Origin: Bradyrhizobium sp.
Lineage (GTDB): Bacteria > Pseudomonadota > Alphaproteobacteria > Rhizobiales > Xanthobacteraceae
Direction of reading: 5' to 3'
Assembly: GCA_013695565.1 (NCBI GenBank)
Contig: JACDAG010000080.1
Coordinates: 1 to 14,560, forward strand
DNA: 14,560 nucleotides
Shown: positions 1 to 6,707 of the stretch, in pieces
How positions within the stretch are numbered: position 1 is the stretch's first letter
Layout: every line of letters starts with the position of its first letter
Position numbers and translations under genes: made by a program
The notes under the pieces: generated by a model
Told to the model about the DNA's origin: nothing
Databases searched by the model: none
What the model saw: only the letters and a program-made list of their open reading frames with translations

Positions 1-1989
1 ATCGTAGATGGCGCGGTCATCGTCACCGAAAACTGCCTACGGCATCTGTCCGCTCGCGCCCATTCCGAGGGACGAAACCTCAGCCTGACAGAGAGGCTGG
101 ATACGGTAACTGCGGCGGCGACGGAGATGATACGCCCGTCGGTCTACGGGCAGGCGATCATCATCCTGGTCTACGTTCCGCTGCTGACCTTCAGCGGCGT
201 CGAAGGCAAGATGTTCGAACCCATGGCGCTCACCGTCATCATCGCGCTCGTTTCCGCGTTTGTGCTTTCGCTCACGCTGGTTCCGGCACTGATCGCCATC
301 GCAATCACCGGGCGCGTCAAAGAGGGGCCAAATGCGATCGTGGGCTGGCTTACAAACCTCTATCGCCCGGCGCTGCTGGGGGCGCTGACGGCGCAGAAGC
401 TGGTGGCAACCGCAGCCGTGCTAATCTTCGGGTCGGCGCTATGGCTGTTCACGACCTTGGGACAGGAGTTCAATCCGACGCTGGACGAAAAGAACATCGT
501 CATGGAGACACGACGCATCGCCAGCACGTCGCTCGCCCAATCCCAGAACATGCAATTGCAGATGGAGCGCGTCATTGCGAAGTTTCCGCAAGTGGCGTTC
601 GTGTTCTCGCGCGCTGGCACGCCGGACATCGCCGCCGACCCGATGCCGCCCAATGCGGCGGACGCGTATATCATCCTGAAGCCACTAGATCAGTGGCCCG
701 ATCCCGCGTTGACCAAGGAGGGTCTGATCCGGAAAATCGAACAGGAGGTCGGAAAACTTCCAGGCAACAGTTTCGATTTCTCCCAACCGATTCAGATGCG
801 GTTCAACGAACTGATCGCCGGCGTGCGGTCCGATCTCGCGGTCAAGGTCTTCGGCGAGGAGTTCGAACCGATGCTGGCAGCGGCGAATAAAATCGCCGCA
901 GTCCTCGAAGGAATTTCCGGAGCGGCCGATGTCCGGGTCGAGCAGGTCACAGGGCTGCCTTTTCTGGAGATCGACATCGACAGGGAGGAAATTTCGCGGC
1001 GAGGTCTCAGTCTCGCGGCAGTGCAGGACGTCATCGGGACGGCGATCGGCGGGCGGGACGTCGGAATGGTGTTCGAAGGCGACCGCCGCTTTCAGATCGT
1101 GCTGCGTCTTTCCGACCAGGCGCGGGCGGATACTTCGGTAATCGAGAATCTCCCGGTTCCAATTTCCGTCGGTGGGGCGCCCGGCCAAAGCATTCCGCTG
1201 CGGGAAGTCGCGAGCCTGAGGTTTTCTGAAGGACCCAATCAGGTTAGCCGCGAAAACGGCAAGCGTCGCGTCGTGGTGACGGCTAACGTACGGGGAAGGG
1301 ACATCGGGTCGGTCGTGACTGAGGCGCAGGCCAAAATCGCCGAGGGAATAAAACTGCCGGCCGGCTATTGGCTGAGTTGGGGAGGCCAGTTCGAGAACCT
1401 GGCATCCGCCCGCGAACGGTTATCGATCGTTGTACCCGCGTGCTTTGCGCTGATCTTCCTGCTGCTGTTCGCGGCTTTGGGTTCCGCGCGCGATGCGGTT
1501 CTGGTCTTCAGTGCCGTTCCGCTGGCGCTTTCTGGAGGAATTGCAGCGCTTTGGTTGCGTGGAATGCCGTTCTCCGTTTCCGCGGCGGTGGGGTTCATCG
1601 CTCTCTCAGGGGTTGCCGTCCTCAACGGCCTGGTGATGGTGACTTTCATCAGGCAGCTTGTGGAAAAAGGACTCTCGGTTCCAGCGGCCGTTGTCGAAGG
1701 TGCCCTGACGCGCTTCAGGCCCATCATCATGACGGCACTGGTGGCATCGGTCGGCTTCGTTCCCATGGCACTCGCCACGGGCACAGGCGCCGAGGTTCAA
1801 AAGCCGCTTGCCACCGTGGTCATCGGCGGGCTCATCACCGCGACGCTCCTGACGCTGTTCGTTCTGCCGGCACTGTATGCCCTGTTTCGCCCAAGGGCTT
1901 TCGACCTAACGGGTCGCCTGCCCAACGTTTCCGCAGAAGACTCCGAAGGGCCGGAACGCGGCCGAGAGAAAAGTCGACCGAACCTATAG
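1..1989 (+). CDS. CzcA/CnrA-type heavy-metal RND efflux pump, 5' end outside window
   Basis: Inner-membrane proton-driven pump that, with an adaptor and outer-membrane channel, exports divalent cations such as Zn, Cd, Co or Ni. The frame is open from base 1, giving 662 residues of a family usually about 1,040 long, so roughly the first third is missing. It enters at the TM4 segment IVDGAVIVTEN. Asp3 and Glu10 have the 7-residue spacing of CzcA Asp408 and Glu415 (proton relay). A hydrophobic repeat follows, then the second periplasmic porter half with AADPMPPNAADAYIILKP. That motif is of the CzcA/CnrA type, whereas CusA proteins have TDPAPxEM. The C-terminal membrane half ends in the usual RxRPIIMTAL and TGTGAEVQKPLA motifs. 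The downstream genes (unknown exported protein, CDF transporter) are close and co-directional. The exact cation is inference. Confidence 0.93.
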   Translation: MVDGAVIVTENCLRHLSARAHSEGRNLSLTERLDTVTAAATEMIRPSVYGQAIIILVYVPLLTFSGVEGKMFEPMALTVIIALVSAFVLSLTLVPALIAIAITGRVKEGPNAIVGWLTNLYRPALLGALTAQKLVATAAVLIFGSALWLFTTLGQEFNPTLDEKNIVMETRRIASTSLAQSQNMQLQMERVIAKFPQVAFVFSRAGTPDIAADPMPPNAADAYIILKPLDQWPDPALTKEGLIRKIEQEVGKLPGNSFDFSQPIQMRFNELIAGVRSDLAVKVFGEEFEPMLAAANKIAAVLEGISGAADVRVEQVTGLPFLEIDIDREEISRRGLSLAAVQDVIGTAIGGRDVGMVFEGDRRFQIVLRLSDQARADTSVIENLPVPISVGGAPGQSIPLREVASLRFSEGPNQVSRENGKRRVVVTANVRGRDIGSVVTEAQAKIAEGIKLPAGYWLSWGGQFENLASARERLSIVVPACFALIFLLLFAALGSARDAVLVFSAVPLALSGGIAALWLRGMPFSVSAAVGFIALSGVAVLNGLVMVTFIRQLVEKGLSVPAAVVEGALTRFRPIIMTALVASVGFVPMALATGTGAEVQKPLATVVIGGLITATLLTLFVLPALYALFRPRAFDLTGRLPNVSAEDSEGPERGREKSRPNL

Positions 1990-2003
1990 TCGAGGAGAGC
2001 CAA

Positions 2004-2528
2004 ATGAAGCGTCGACTCTTGATCGGGATCGCGATCGCAGCCATTACGATACTCTCAATAGTTCAACAATCGTTCGGACGCGGCGGCTTCGCCTCAGAAA
2101 ATCCCTGGAGTACCGAACATATCGGCTCCCTCCCATCCGAAATCCGGAGCGACCTTCGGAAGTGGGAAATTACGTGCGGCGATAAGTCAACGGCAGGACA
2201 CTATTTCGCGATTCATATCGAGGTCAACGGAACGCGCCTCATCGCGCTCCATTTTGAAGGCTACAGATGCCCGCGTAGCGGCGCCTTATGCCGCCGCCGC
2301 GAATGCCTCCACGAAATCTACGCGACGACGCATTCTCGCTTCCACCGGGTACTGAGCTTGTACGCCCAGGACATCCGGATGACCCGGAAAGACGATCATG
2401 CACTTCTTGAAGTGAGTGGAGCGGCCGGGGACGCGTACGTCCTTCGGTGGAACGGTGCCCGTTTCTCCCGATTTTCGGACCAGCAAACCATCACTAGGCG
2501 ACCACAGGCAGGTATCGACAATGAGTAA
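2004..2528 (+). CDS. Exported protein of unknown function between RND pump and CDF
   Basis: I do not recognise a named family with certainty. The ATG at 2004 is chosen because a GAGGAG-like ribosome site lies at 1992-1997, 14 bases after the pump's stop; the frame is open much further upstream but only as a shadow of the pump gene. The 174-residue product has a positively charged start (MKRR), a hydrophobic stretch to about residue 23 and a likely signal-peptide cleavage near SFG. The mature part has four cysteines (one in EITCGDK, three in YRCPRSGALCRRRECLHEIY), suggesting disulphides or metal binding, and many His/Arg residues. Its last 8 bases overlap the start of the CDF gene (ATGAGTAA), so the two are probably translated together. 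A role in metal handling is inferred from position only. Confidence 0.75.
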   Translation: MKRRLLIGIAIAAITILSIVQQSFGRGGFASENPWSTEHIGSLPSEIRSDLRKWEITCGDKSTAGHYFAIHIEVNGTRLIALHFEGYRCPRSGALCRRRECLHEIYATTHSRFHRVLSLYAQDIRMTRKDDHALLEVSGAAGDAYVLRWNGARFSRFSDQQTITRRPQAGIDNE

Positions 2529-3459
2529 TTCTGATTCAAGCCACGACCACGCGCATGACGGAAGTCATGCTCATGGGCACGCGCCGAAGAGTTTCGGGAT
2601 GGCATTCGCGATCGGCGTCACGCTCAATCTAGGATTCGTCGTCGCGGAAACAATTTTCGGAGTGCTGAGCAATTCGACGGCGCTCCTCGCCGACGCGGGG
2701 CATAACCTTGGTGATGTCCTCGGGTTATTGGTGGCTTGGGCCGCCGTTGGATTATCGAAGCGAGCGCCGAGCCGACAGTTCACATACGGGCTGCACGGTT
2801 CGTCGATACTCGCCGCGTTGTTCAACGCCGCATTTCTCTTTGTGGCGATCGGCGCAATCGGATGGGAAGCAGTGCAGCGCTTTTCGAATCCGGAGCCGGT
2901 CGCTGGCGCTACCGTGATGGCCGTGGCGGCAACGGGAATTCTCATCAACGGCGCCACAGCGTGGCTGTTCGCATCGGGCCGCAAAGGCGACATAAACATC
3001 AAGAGCGCATTTCTGCACATGGCGGCCGACGCAGTAGTTTCGGCCGGCGTTGTCGTCGGAGCTTTTGTCATCATCTACACCAGATGGCTGTGGATCGACC
3101 CGCTCATCAGCGTCGTCATCTGCGGCGTCATTTTGTGGAGTAGCTGGGGGCTCTTGCGCACTTCAGTGCAGATGAGTCTTAACGCGGTCCCCGAACACAT
3201 CGACGCAGCGGCGGTCCGAAAGTTTCTAGAAGATCGACCGGGCGTGGCGCAGATCCACGACCTCCACATCTGGCCGATCAGCACGACGGAGACGGCCCTT
3301 ACGTGCCATTTGGTCATTCCGGGCGGCCATCCCGGCGATGCATTCCTATTGCAGGCGGTTCATCAGCTTAAGCACGACTTTGCAATCGGGCACGCGACCT
3401 TTCAGATTGAAATAAGCGAGGGAAGCGCACGTGAGCTGGCGCCGGAGTCGGTGATCTAA
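2521..3459 (+). CDS. czcD: Cation diffusion facilitator (CzcD-like Zn/Cd/Co exporter)
   Basis: Inner-membrane metal/proton antiporter that moves divalent cations from cytoplasm to periplasm. The 312-residue protein starts with a His-rich cytosolic tail (HDHAHDGSHAHGHAPK), followed by six membrane segments. The transport site is readable: ADAGHNLGDVLG in TM2 (His61 and Asp65) and HMAAD in TM5 (His166, Asp170). The HxxxD/HxxxD pairing is usual for zinc-preferring CzcD/ZitB members. The C-terminal cytoplasmic dimer domain contains IHDLHIWPISTTETALTCH, the conserved CDF ferredoxin-like fold segment. The ATG at 2521 overlaps the stop of the upstream gene by 8 bases; starting further upstream would run through that gene. 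It sits with a CzcA-type pump, a classical pairing. The symbol is a family-level assignment; the metal is not proven. Confidence 0.92.
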   Translation: MSNSDSSHDHAHDGSHAHGHAPKSFGMAFAIGVTLNLGFVVAETIFGVLSNSTALLADAGHNLGDVLGLLVAWAAVGLSKRAPSRQFTYGLHGSSILAALFNAAFLFVAIGAIGWEAVQRFSNPEPVAGATVMAVAATGILINGATAWLFASGRKGDINIKSAFLHMAADAVVSAGVVVGAFVIIYTRWLWIDPLISVVICGVILWSSWGLLRTSVQMSLNAVPEHIDAAAVRKFLEDRPGVAQIHDLHIWPISTTETALTCHLVIPGGHPGDAFLLQAVHQLKHDFAIGHATFQIEISEGSARELAPESVI

Positions 3460-3460
3460 C

Positions 3461-3700
3461 AAGACGGTCCAGCGCCTGACAATCTGGGAGACGAACGGCC
3501 TCCATCGCTCCACCGCCAAATCGGAACCGATGCCGACCGATGCCTGCCGGATCTTTCATGAATGCACCGGCCGTGGGGAGAGGATGCGGCCCAAGTAAGG
3601 CGATTGCTGCGTATGCTGCTCCTATGGTTCGGTGCCGTGCCCGCCGATACAGACCGAGCGCTCGGGCCACACCGGCACGGCTGACTGTTGTGCGGGGTAA
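3461..3700 (+). pseudogene. Decayed GDCCVxC-domain cysteine protein
   Basis: Read in one frame, this stretch gives AKSEPMPTDACRIFHECTG, then MRPK, an in-frame TAA (3594-3596), then GDCCVCCSYGSVPCPPIQ and a CC-containing tail ending at TAA 3698-3700. This is the layout of the small GDCCVxC family, whose members have an N-terminal CPxCG knuckle, MPTDAC, ECTGCG, RPKxGDCCVFC and GSVPCPPIQ. The premature TAA fits a C-to-T change in a CAA codon. The N-terminal cysteines are also gone: where CPHCG is expected there is GLHRS, and ECTGCG has become ECTGRG. No start codon remains in frame before the Met of PMPTDAC. It begins immediately after the CDF stop. A second copy, much better preserved, lies at 13925-14140 on the other strand. 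Confidence 0.82.
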
Positions 3701-3820
3701 GCAGCCGTCCGCCTGCTGACAAGCTGCTTGCGGCGCCGGCACCTTAGCGGCGCAAATGCGAAGACGCTCATGCTTGCTCACGATTTTCGGAAGTAAAAAT
3801 GCGTTCGCGGTTGAAACCGA

Positions 3821-3848
3821 TTGGACGAATTCAACGAATGATTATAAC
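3821..3848 (+). promoter_or_regulatory. Possible promoter in AT-rich stretch upstream of DUF411 gene
   Basis: TTGGAC (3821-3826) and TATAAC (3843-3848) are 16 bases apart. The -10 matches the sigma-70 consensus at five of six positions, the -35 only loosely. The whole stretch of about 3780-4006 is markedly more AT-rich than its neighbours, as expected for a regulatory region heading the DUF411 gene. No metal-regulator operator was recognised. Confidence 0.35.
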
Positions 3849-3896
3849 AGAAAGACCAAAAGCAAGCATGACGAACAACAAATTAAAACTGAAGCC

Positions 3897-4010
3897 ATGA
3901 AAACGCCGTACCGAACGGAACGATCACGGAGAATTGGTCTCGGGAACGTTGAGCTTGAATTATCATCGACGACTGATCGGCTTATTGATGTCGATGAGGA
4001 CTTAAAATGA
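3897..4010 (+). CDS. Doubtful 37-residue ORF overlapping the DUF411 start
   Basis: Opens with ATGAAAACGCCG and ends in a TGA that shares ATGA with the next gene's start (4007). It encodes a charged, soluble peptide ending in TDRLIDVDEDLK, with no family I recognise. An even shorter frame, 3868-3900 (MTNNKLKLKP), ends in a TGA overlapping this ATG, which gives a leader-like chain. The frame is open back to 3756, but that region is AT-rich and shows no ribosome site for a longer start. Base composition is unlike the neighbouring genes, and the ribosome-binding site before 3897 is weak. It may simply be untranslated leader; the ATGA overlap is the only positive evidence. Confidence 0.25.
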   Translation: MKTPYRTERSRRIGLGNVELELSSTTDRLIDVDEDLK

Positions 4011-4486
4011 CTCAAAATTCAGACGATATGACGCGCCGAAGCGCAATTGGGATTTTGGCAGCGGCTGCGCTCGTGCCCAGCGTTTCTGTGCTTGCCCAGA
4101 CCCCGGCTATTCTTGTTCATAAGGATCCGACCTGCGGGTGCTGCGCAGGCTGGGTAAAACATCTCAAGACTTCAGGTTTCGCCGTTACCGTTGAGGAGGC
4201 GGCTGACCTTCGCATCGTCCGGAAACGGCTTGGAGTGCCGGCTGACCTCGCAGCATGTCATACCGCAGAAGTTGCGGGATATGTCATCGAGGGCCACGTG
4301 CCGGCGTTGGCTATTCGCCAATTGTTGGAGAAGCGGCCGTCCGCCGTCGGACTGGCTGTTCCCGGTATGCCTGCGGGCTCGCCTGGAATGGAAGGTGGTA
4401 AGCCTCAGAGGTACGACGTGGTGCTATTCGGGAAGGGTGACCGGCAACTATTTATGCACTTTGTTGGCGGGCAAGCGGTCGGATGA
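4007..4486 (+). CDS. DUF411 exported metal-binding protein
   Basis: DUF411 proteins are small periplasmic, probably copper-binding proteins often found beside Cus/Cop genes. This one has 159 residues. The start at 4007 has a GAGGA site 6 bases upstream (3996-4000); an in-frame ATG at 4028 (MTRRSAIG) is a possible alternative that would put the RR pair right at the N-terminus. A signal peptide follows (RRSAIGILAAAALVP... with cleavage near VLAQ); the twin arginine hints at Tat export, but the motif is weak. The mature part has the family core: HKDPTCGCCAGWVKHLK with Cys43, Cys45 and Cys46, then AACHTAEVAGYVIEGHVPA with Cys84, and GMPAGSPGME. It lies between the CDF/RND block and the Cus-like operon, consistent with copper handling. 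Its molecular role is not established in this context. Confidence 0.9.
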   Translation: MTQNSDDMTRRSAIGILAAAALVPSVSVLAQTPAILVHKDPTCGCCAGWVKHLKTSGFAVTVEEAADLRIVRKRLGVPADLAACHTAEVAGYVIEGHVPALAIRQLLEKRPSAVGLAVPGMPAGSPGMEGGKPQRYDVVLFGKGDRQLFMHFVGGQAVG

Positions 4487-4607
4487 CGCCGTTGGCGGGA
4501 AATTAACTCTGTGCAATTCGTTACCATCTTGGGCCTTTTGTCGGTCCTTGCGAACATGTGATGTGGTTCCCGCTTTCAAAGTTCCCCTGCCTATGGGATG
4601 TTAGGGC

Positions 4608-4964
4608 ATGAACTTTCGCCGACTCATCGGTCGTTTCCTAACGGTCTTCGCGATCGTTGGGCTTGTTGCGGCGCCCCTGGTGAGCCCGGCGGCGGCAAAG
4701 GGGCTGCCTGTCGTCGCGATGGCAGATATATCCGCCGTGTTGGGCGATATGCCCTGCTGCCCGGACGGGCGGAAAAGTAACGGTTGTCAGGATTGTCCGC
4801 TCGCCGCGATGTGCTTGCTGTCGATCGCGCAAGCTGGGCCGTCTTTTGCAGAGGGTATCCGCGCTCCTTTGCCGACCCGCAGCTTATTCTCGGCTCTCGA
4901 CGCCTTGATCGCCGATGGCCTCATTGGTTCCCCTCCGGACCATCCTCCTCGCATCTCGATCTGA
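4608..4964 (+). CDS. Small exported cysteine-rich protein, unknown family
   Basis: This 118-residue product has an N-terminal signal peptide (NFRRLIGRFLTVFAIVGL..., cleavage around SPAAAKG) and a cluster of five cysteines: MPCCPDG (Cys50, Cys51), GCQDCP (Cys60, Cys63) and MCLLS (Cys69). The rest is Pro/Leu-rich and without motifs. I recognise the pattern as a type of small exported protein found next to copper RND genes in alphaproteobacteria, but cannot name a characterised family. The start is the first ATG with a sensible signal peptide; GTTAGGGC before it is a weak ribosome site. Metal (Cu/Ag) binding in the periplasm is inferred from the cysteines and location. About 100 bases with palindromes separate it from the next gene. 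Confidence 0.68.
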   Translation: MNFRRLIGRFLTVFAIVGLVAAPLVSPAAAKGLPVVAMADISAVLGDMPCCPDGRKSNGCQDCPLAAMCLLSIAQAGPSFAEGIRAPLPTRSLFSALDALIADGLIGSPPDHPPRISI

Positions 4965-4990
4965 TCGGCGTCACCACGCCGTCTGCTGCT

Positions 4991-5023
4991 GCGCGGTTTT
5001 AAACCCGCGCGGTTAACGCGCGC
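4991..5023. repeat. Overlapping GC-rich palindromes before the Cus-like operon
   Basis: Bases 4991-5010 form a 20-base inverted repeat centred on TTTAAA with a single mismatched pair (arms GCGCGG/CCGCGC). It is followed directly by a second symmetric element in which GCGC arms (5007-5010 and 5018-5021) flank GGTTAAC. The two share an arm, so they could fold alternatively. It lies between the stop of the cysteine-rich protein (4964) and the start at 5062. Possible roles are an operator, an RNA hairpin in the leader, or a weak terminator; no T tract follows, so a terminator is the least favoured. Confidence 0.5.
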
Positions 5024-5061
5024 CGCGATTAGGGGCTCATCAGGATATCGAGGATGGAAAA

Positions 5062-5466
5062 ATGAAGAGTTTGAACCGCGCGCGCGCCATCCGGGCCGCG
5101 CTAATCGGCATTGTCACGATTGGTTCGGCCACGTTCGCGCGGGCCGACATTAAGGACTACGAATTCCAACTCATCGACAAGACCGTCAAGAAGGGCGACG
5201 CGGTCATCACGGTTCGCCTTGTCCATAAACCCGATGGAAAGCCGGTCTCCGATGCCGTGATCTTCGCCAAGAGACTGGATATGGCACCGGACGGCATGGA
5301 GACGATGAAGACGACCATCGAACTCATGCAGAGCACGGAGCCCGGCGTCTATCGCTTCAGGGCTGCGTTTACGATGGAGGGCGGCTGGCAATTGTCACTC
5401 GGCGCCAAGGTGCAGGGCGAAGCCGGCTCGATCGAAACCAAGCTGGTCCTGAAGGCCACGCCATGA
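5062..5466 (+). CDS. YtkA/FixH-like periplasmic protein
   Basis: A 134-residue exported protein with a signal peptide (cleavage near ARADIKDY) and one beta-sandwich domain of the YtkA-like/FixH type. Typical features are KGDAVITVRLVHKPDGKPVSDAVIFAKR..., a Met/Asp segment (MAPDGMETMK), then PGVYRFRAAFTMEGGWQLSLGAKVQ. In copper RND operons such proteins are found ahead of the pump genes and probably bind or chaperone metal in the periplasm; the five Met residues at RLDMAPDGMETMK, ELMQ and FTMEGGW would suit Cu(I), but this is inference. GAGGA about 8 bases upstream supports the ATG at 5062. Its TGA overlaps the next ATG (ATGA at 5463-5466), so it is translationally coupled to the TolC-family gene. 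Confidence 0.82.
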   Translation: MKSLNRARAIRAALIGIVTIGSATFARADIKDYEFQLIDKTVKKGDAVITVRLVHKPDGKPVSDAVIFAKRLDMAPDGMETMKTTIELMQSTEPGVYRFRAAFTMEGGWQLSLGAKVQGEAGSIETKLVLKATP

Positions 5467-6707
5467 TGCCCGCGAGCGGCATCATCCGCTTGGCCGCCGT
5501 TGGAACCACCACAATATTGCTGTGGTTGCCTCCAGCGGGTGCGGTCGAACAAAATTTGCCAGGCGCGACCGTTGAGAACGTCATCGTTCTGGCAAAGCGC
5601 CTCAATCCGACAATTGCAGCGGCTGCGCTCGATTTCGACGCCGCGGTCCACAAGATTGGAACTGCAGGGGTGTTGGCCGATCCGACCCTGATACTTGAGG
5701 CTTGGGATGTTAACCGGCAGGGGGTAGCGCAGCGCCGTATCGGGGTCGACCAGGAAATAAAGCTATGGGGAAAATACGGTCTTGAGCGCAGCGTCGCGCA
5801 GTCCGACGCAGACGTTGCGAAATTCCAGGGCCGCGCGACCGTGACCGAGTTGATCGCGCAGGTCGTCGCTGCCCACGGGGAATACAACGCGGCATACGAG
5901 GCCGTCGAAATTTCACGGGAGATCAAACGGCGATTCGACGAAATTCTGGGCTTGCTGCGGTCGCGGTACGGTACGACGTCGGTCGATCAACAGGACGTCA
6001 TCAAGGCTGAACTCGAATCCGCGACCGCTGAAGGCGATGTCGTGCGCCGAGAAGGCGAGTTGAAGTCCGCGACGGCCCGGCTCAATTCCCTGATCGGGCG
6101 GCCGTCCCTGGCACCTTTGGCTGCACCGACCGGCTTTCGGGCCTTCAAGGCGATTACCCTCGCACAGGCGCAAGCTCTCGCACGCTCTACGAATCCGATG
6201 CTGGCGCTGGCCGGCGCGCAGAGCAATTCCGCGGCGCGAACAAAATCCCTTACCGATCTCAACTATTACCCCGATGTCACAGTTGGCGCAAAATATGTGC
6301 AGCGGCCCGGCACGGAAGACACCGGCGAATTCATGCTGGGTGTCAAACTGCCGCTGCATTACGAGGTCAAGGACGCGGAGCAACGTGCGGCCGGCGCGCG
6401 GCTTGGCGCTGCACAGGCCCGCAAAGAGGCGCTGCGGCTCAGGATCGATGGGCAGATTGCCGATGCATGGTTCAGCGTCGATGCGCTGCGGAAGGTCGTC
6501 CAAATCTATGCGTCACGCCAACTGCCGCCGGCCCGCTCATCTGTCGAGAATGCGCGAAACGGCTTCCAAGCCGGCTCGTCTGATCTTGCGTTGGTCTTTG
6601 AATCCGAGCGAAGGCTCCGTGCGGTGCAGCTCGATTTGCTGAAGCTTAGGGTGGAGTTGCAGACGAAGTATGCGGAAATGGAACGTTTGGTAGGAGGCTC
6701 GCTATGA
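5463..6707 (+). CDS. TolC-family outer-membrane efflux channel (CusC/CzcC-like)
   Basis: Outer-membrane protein that would form the exit duct of the tripartite metal pump encoded by the following genes. The 414-residue product has a signal peptide (about residues 1-27, ending PPAGAVEQ) with no lipobox cysteine. Two alpha-helical repeat halves follow, typical of outer membrane efflux proteins: an early NPTIAAAALDFDAAVHKIG helix, a VDQEIKLWGKYGLERSVAQ segment, and in the second half NPMLALAGAQSNSAARTKSL and PDVTVGAKYVQRPG, GEFMLGVKLPL. Helices are rich in Ala/Glu/Arg. It starts inside ATGA shared with the YtkA-like gene and ends inside ATGA shared with the adaptor gene, so it is the second cistron of a coupled set. 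Confidence 0.9.
   Translation: MMPASGIIRLAAVGTTTILLWLPPAGAVEQNLPGATVENVIVLAKRLNPTIAAAALDFDAAVHKIGTAGVLADPTLILEAWDVNRQGVAQRRIGVDQEIKLWGKYGLERSVAQSDADVAKFQGRATVTELIAQVVAAHGEYNAAYEAVEISREIKRRFDEILGLLRSRYGTTSVDQQDVIKAELESATAEGDVVRREGELKSATARLNSLIGRPSLAPLAAPTGFRAFKAITLAQAQALARSTNPMLALAGAQSNSAARTKSLTDLNYYPDVTVGAKYVQRPGTEDTGEFMLGVKLPLHYEVKDAEQRAAGARLGAAQARKEALRLRIDGQIADAWFSVDALRKVVQIYASRQLPPARSSVENARNGFQAGSSDLALVFESERRLRAVQLDLLKLRVELQTKYAEMERLVGGSL

Noticed and set aside
3368..3781. A 137-residue open frame on the minus strand
   Set aside because: It overlaps the end of the CDF gene and the GDCCVxC remnant, which is recognisable on the plus strand. The protein has no motif, so it is a high-GC shadow frame.
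4487..4607. MerR/CueR-type operator between the DUF411 and cysteine-rich genes
   Set aside because: No dyad with the 19-base promoter spacing typical of that family could be identified by eye.
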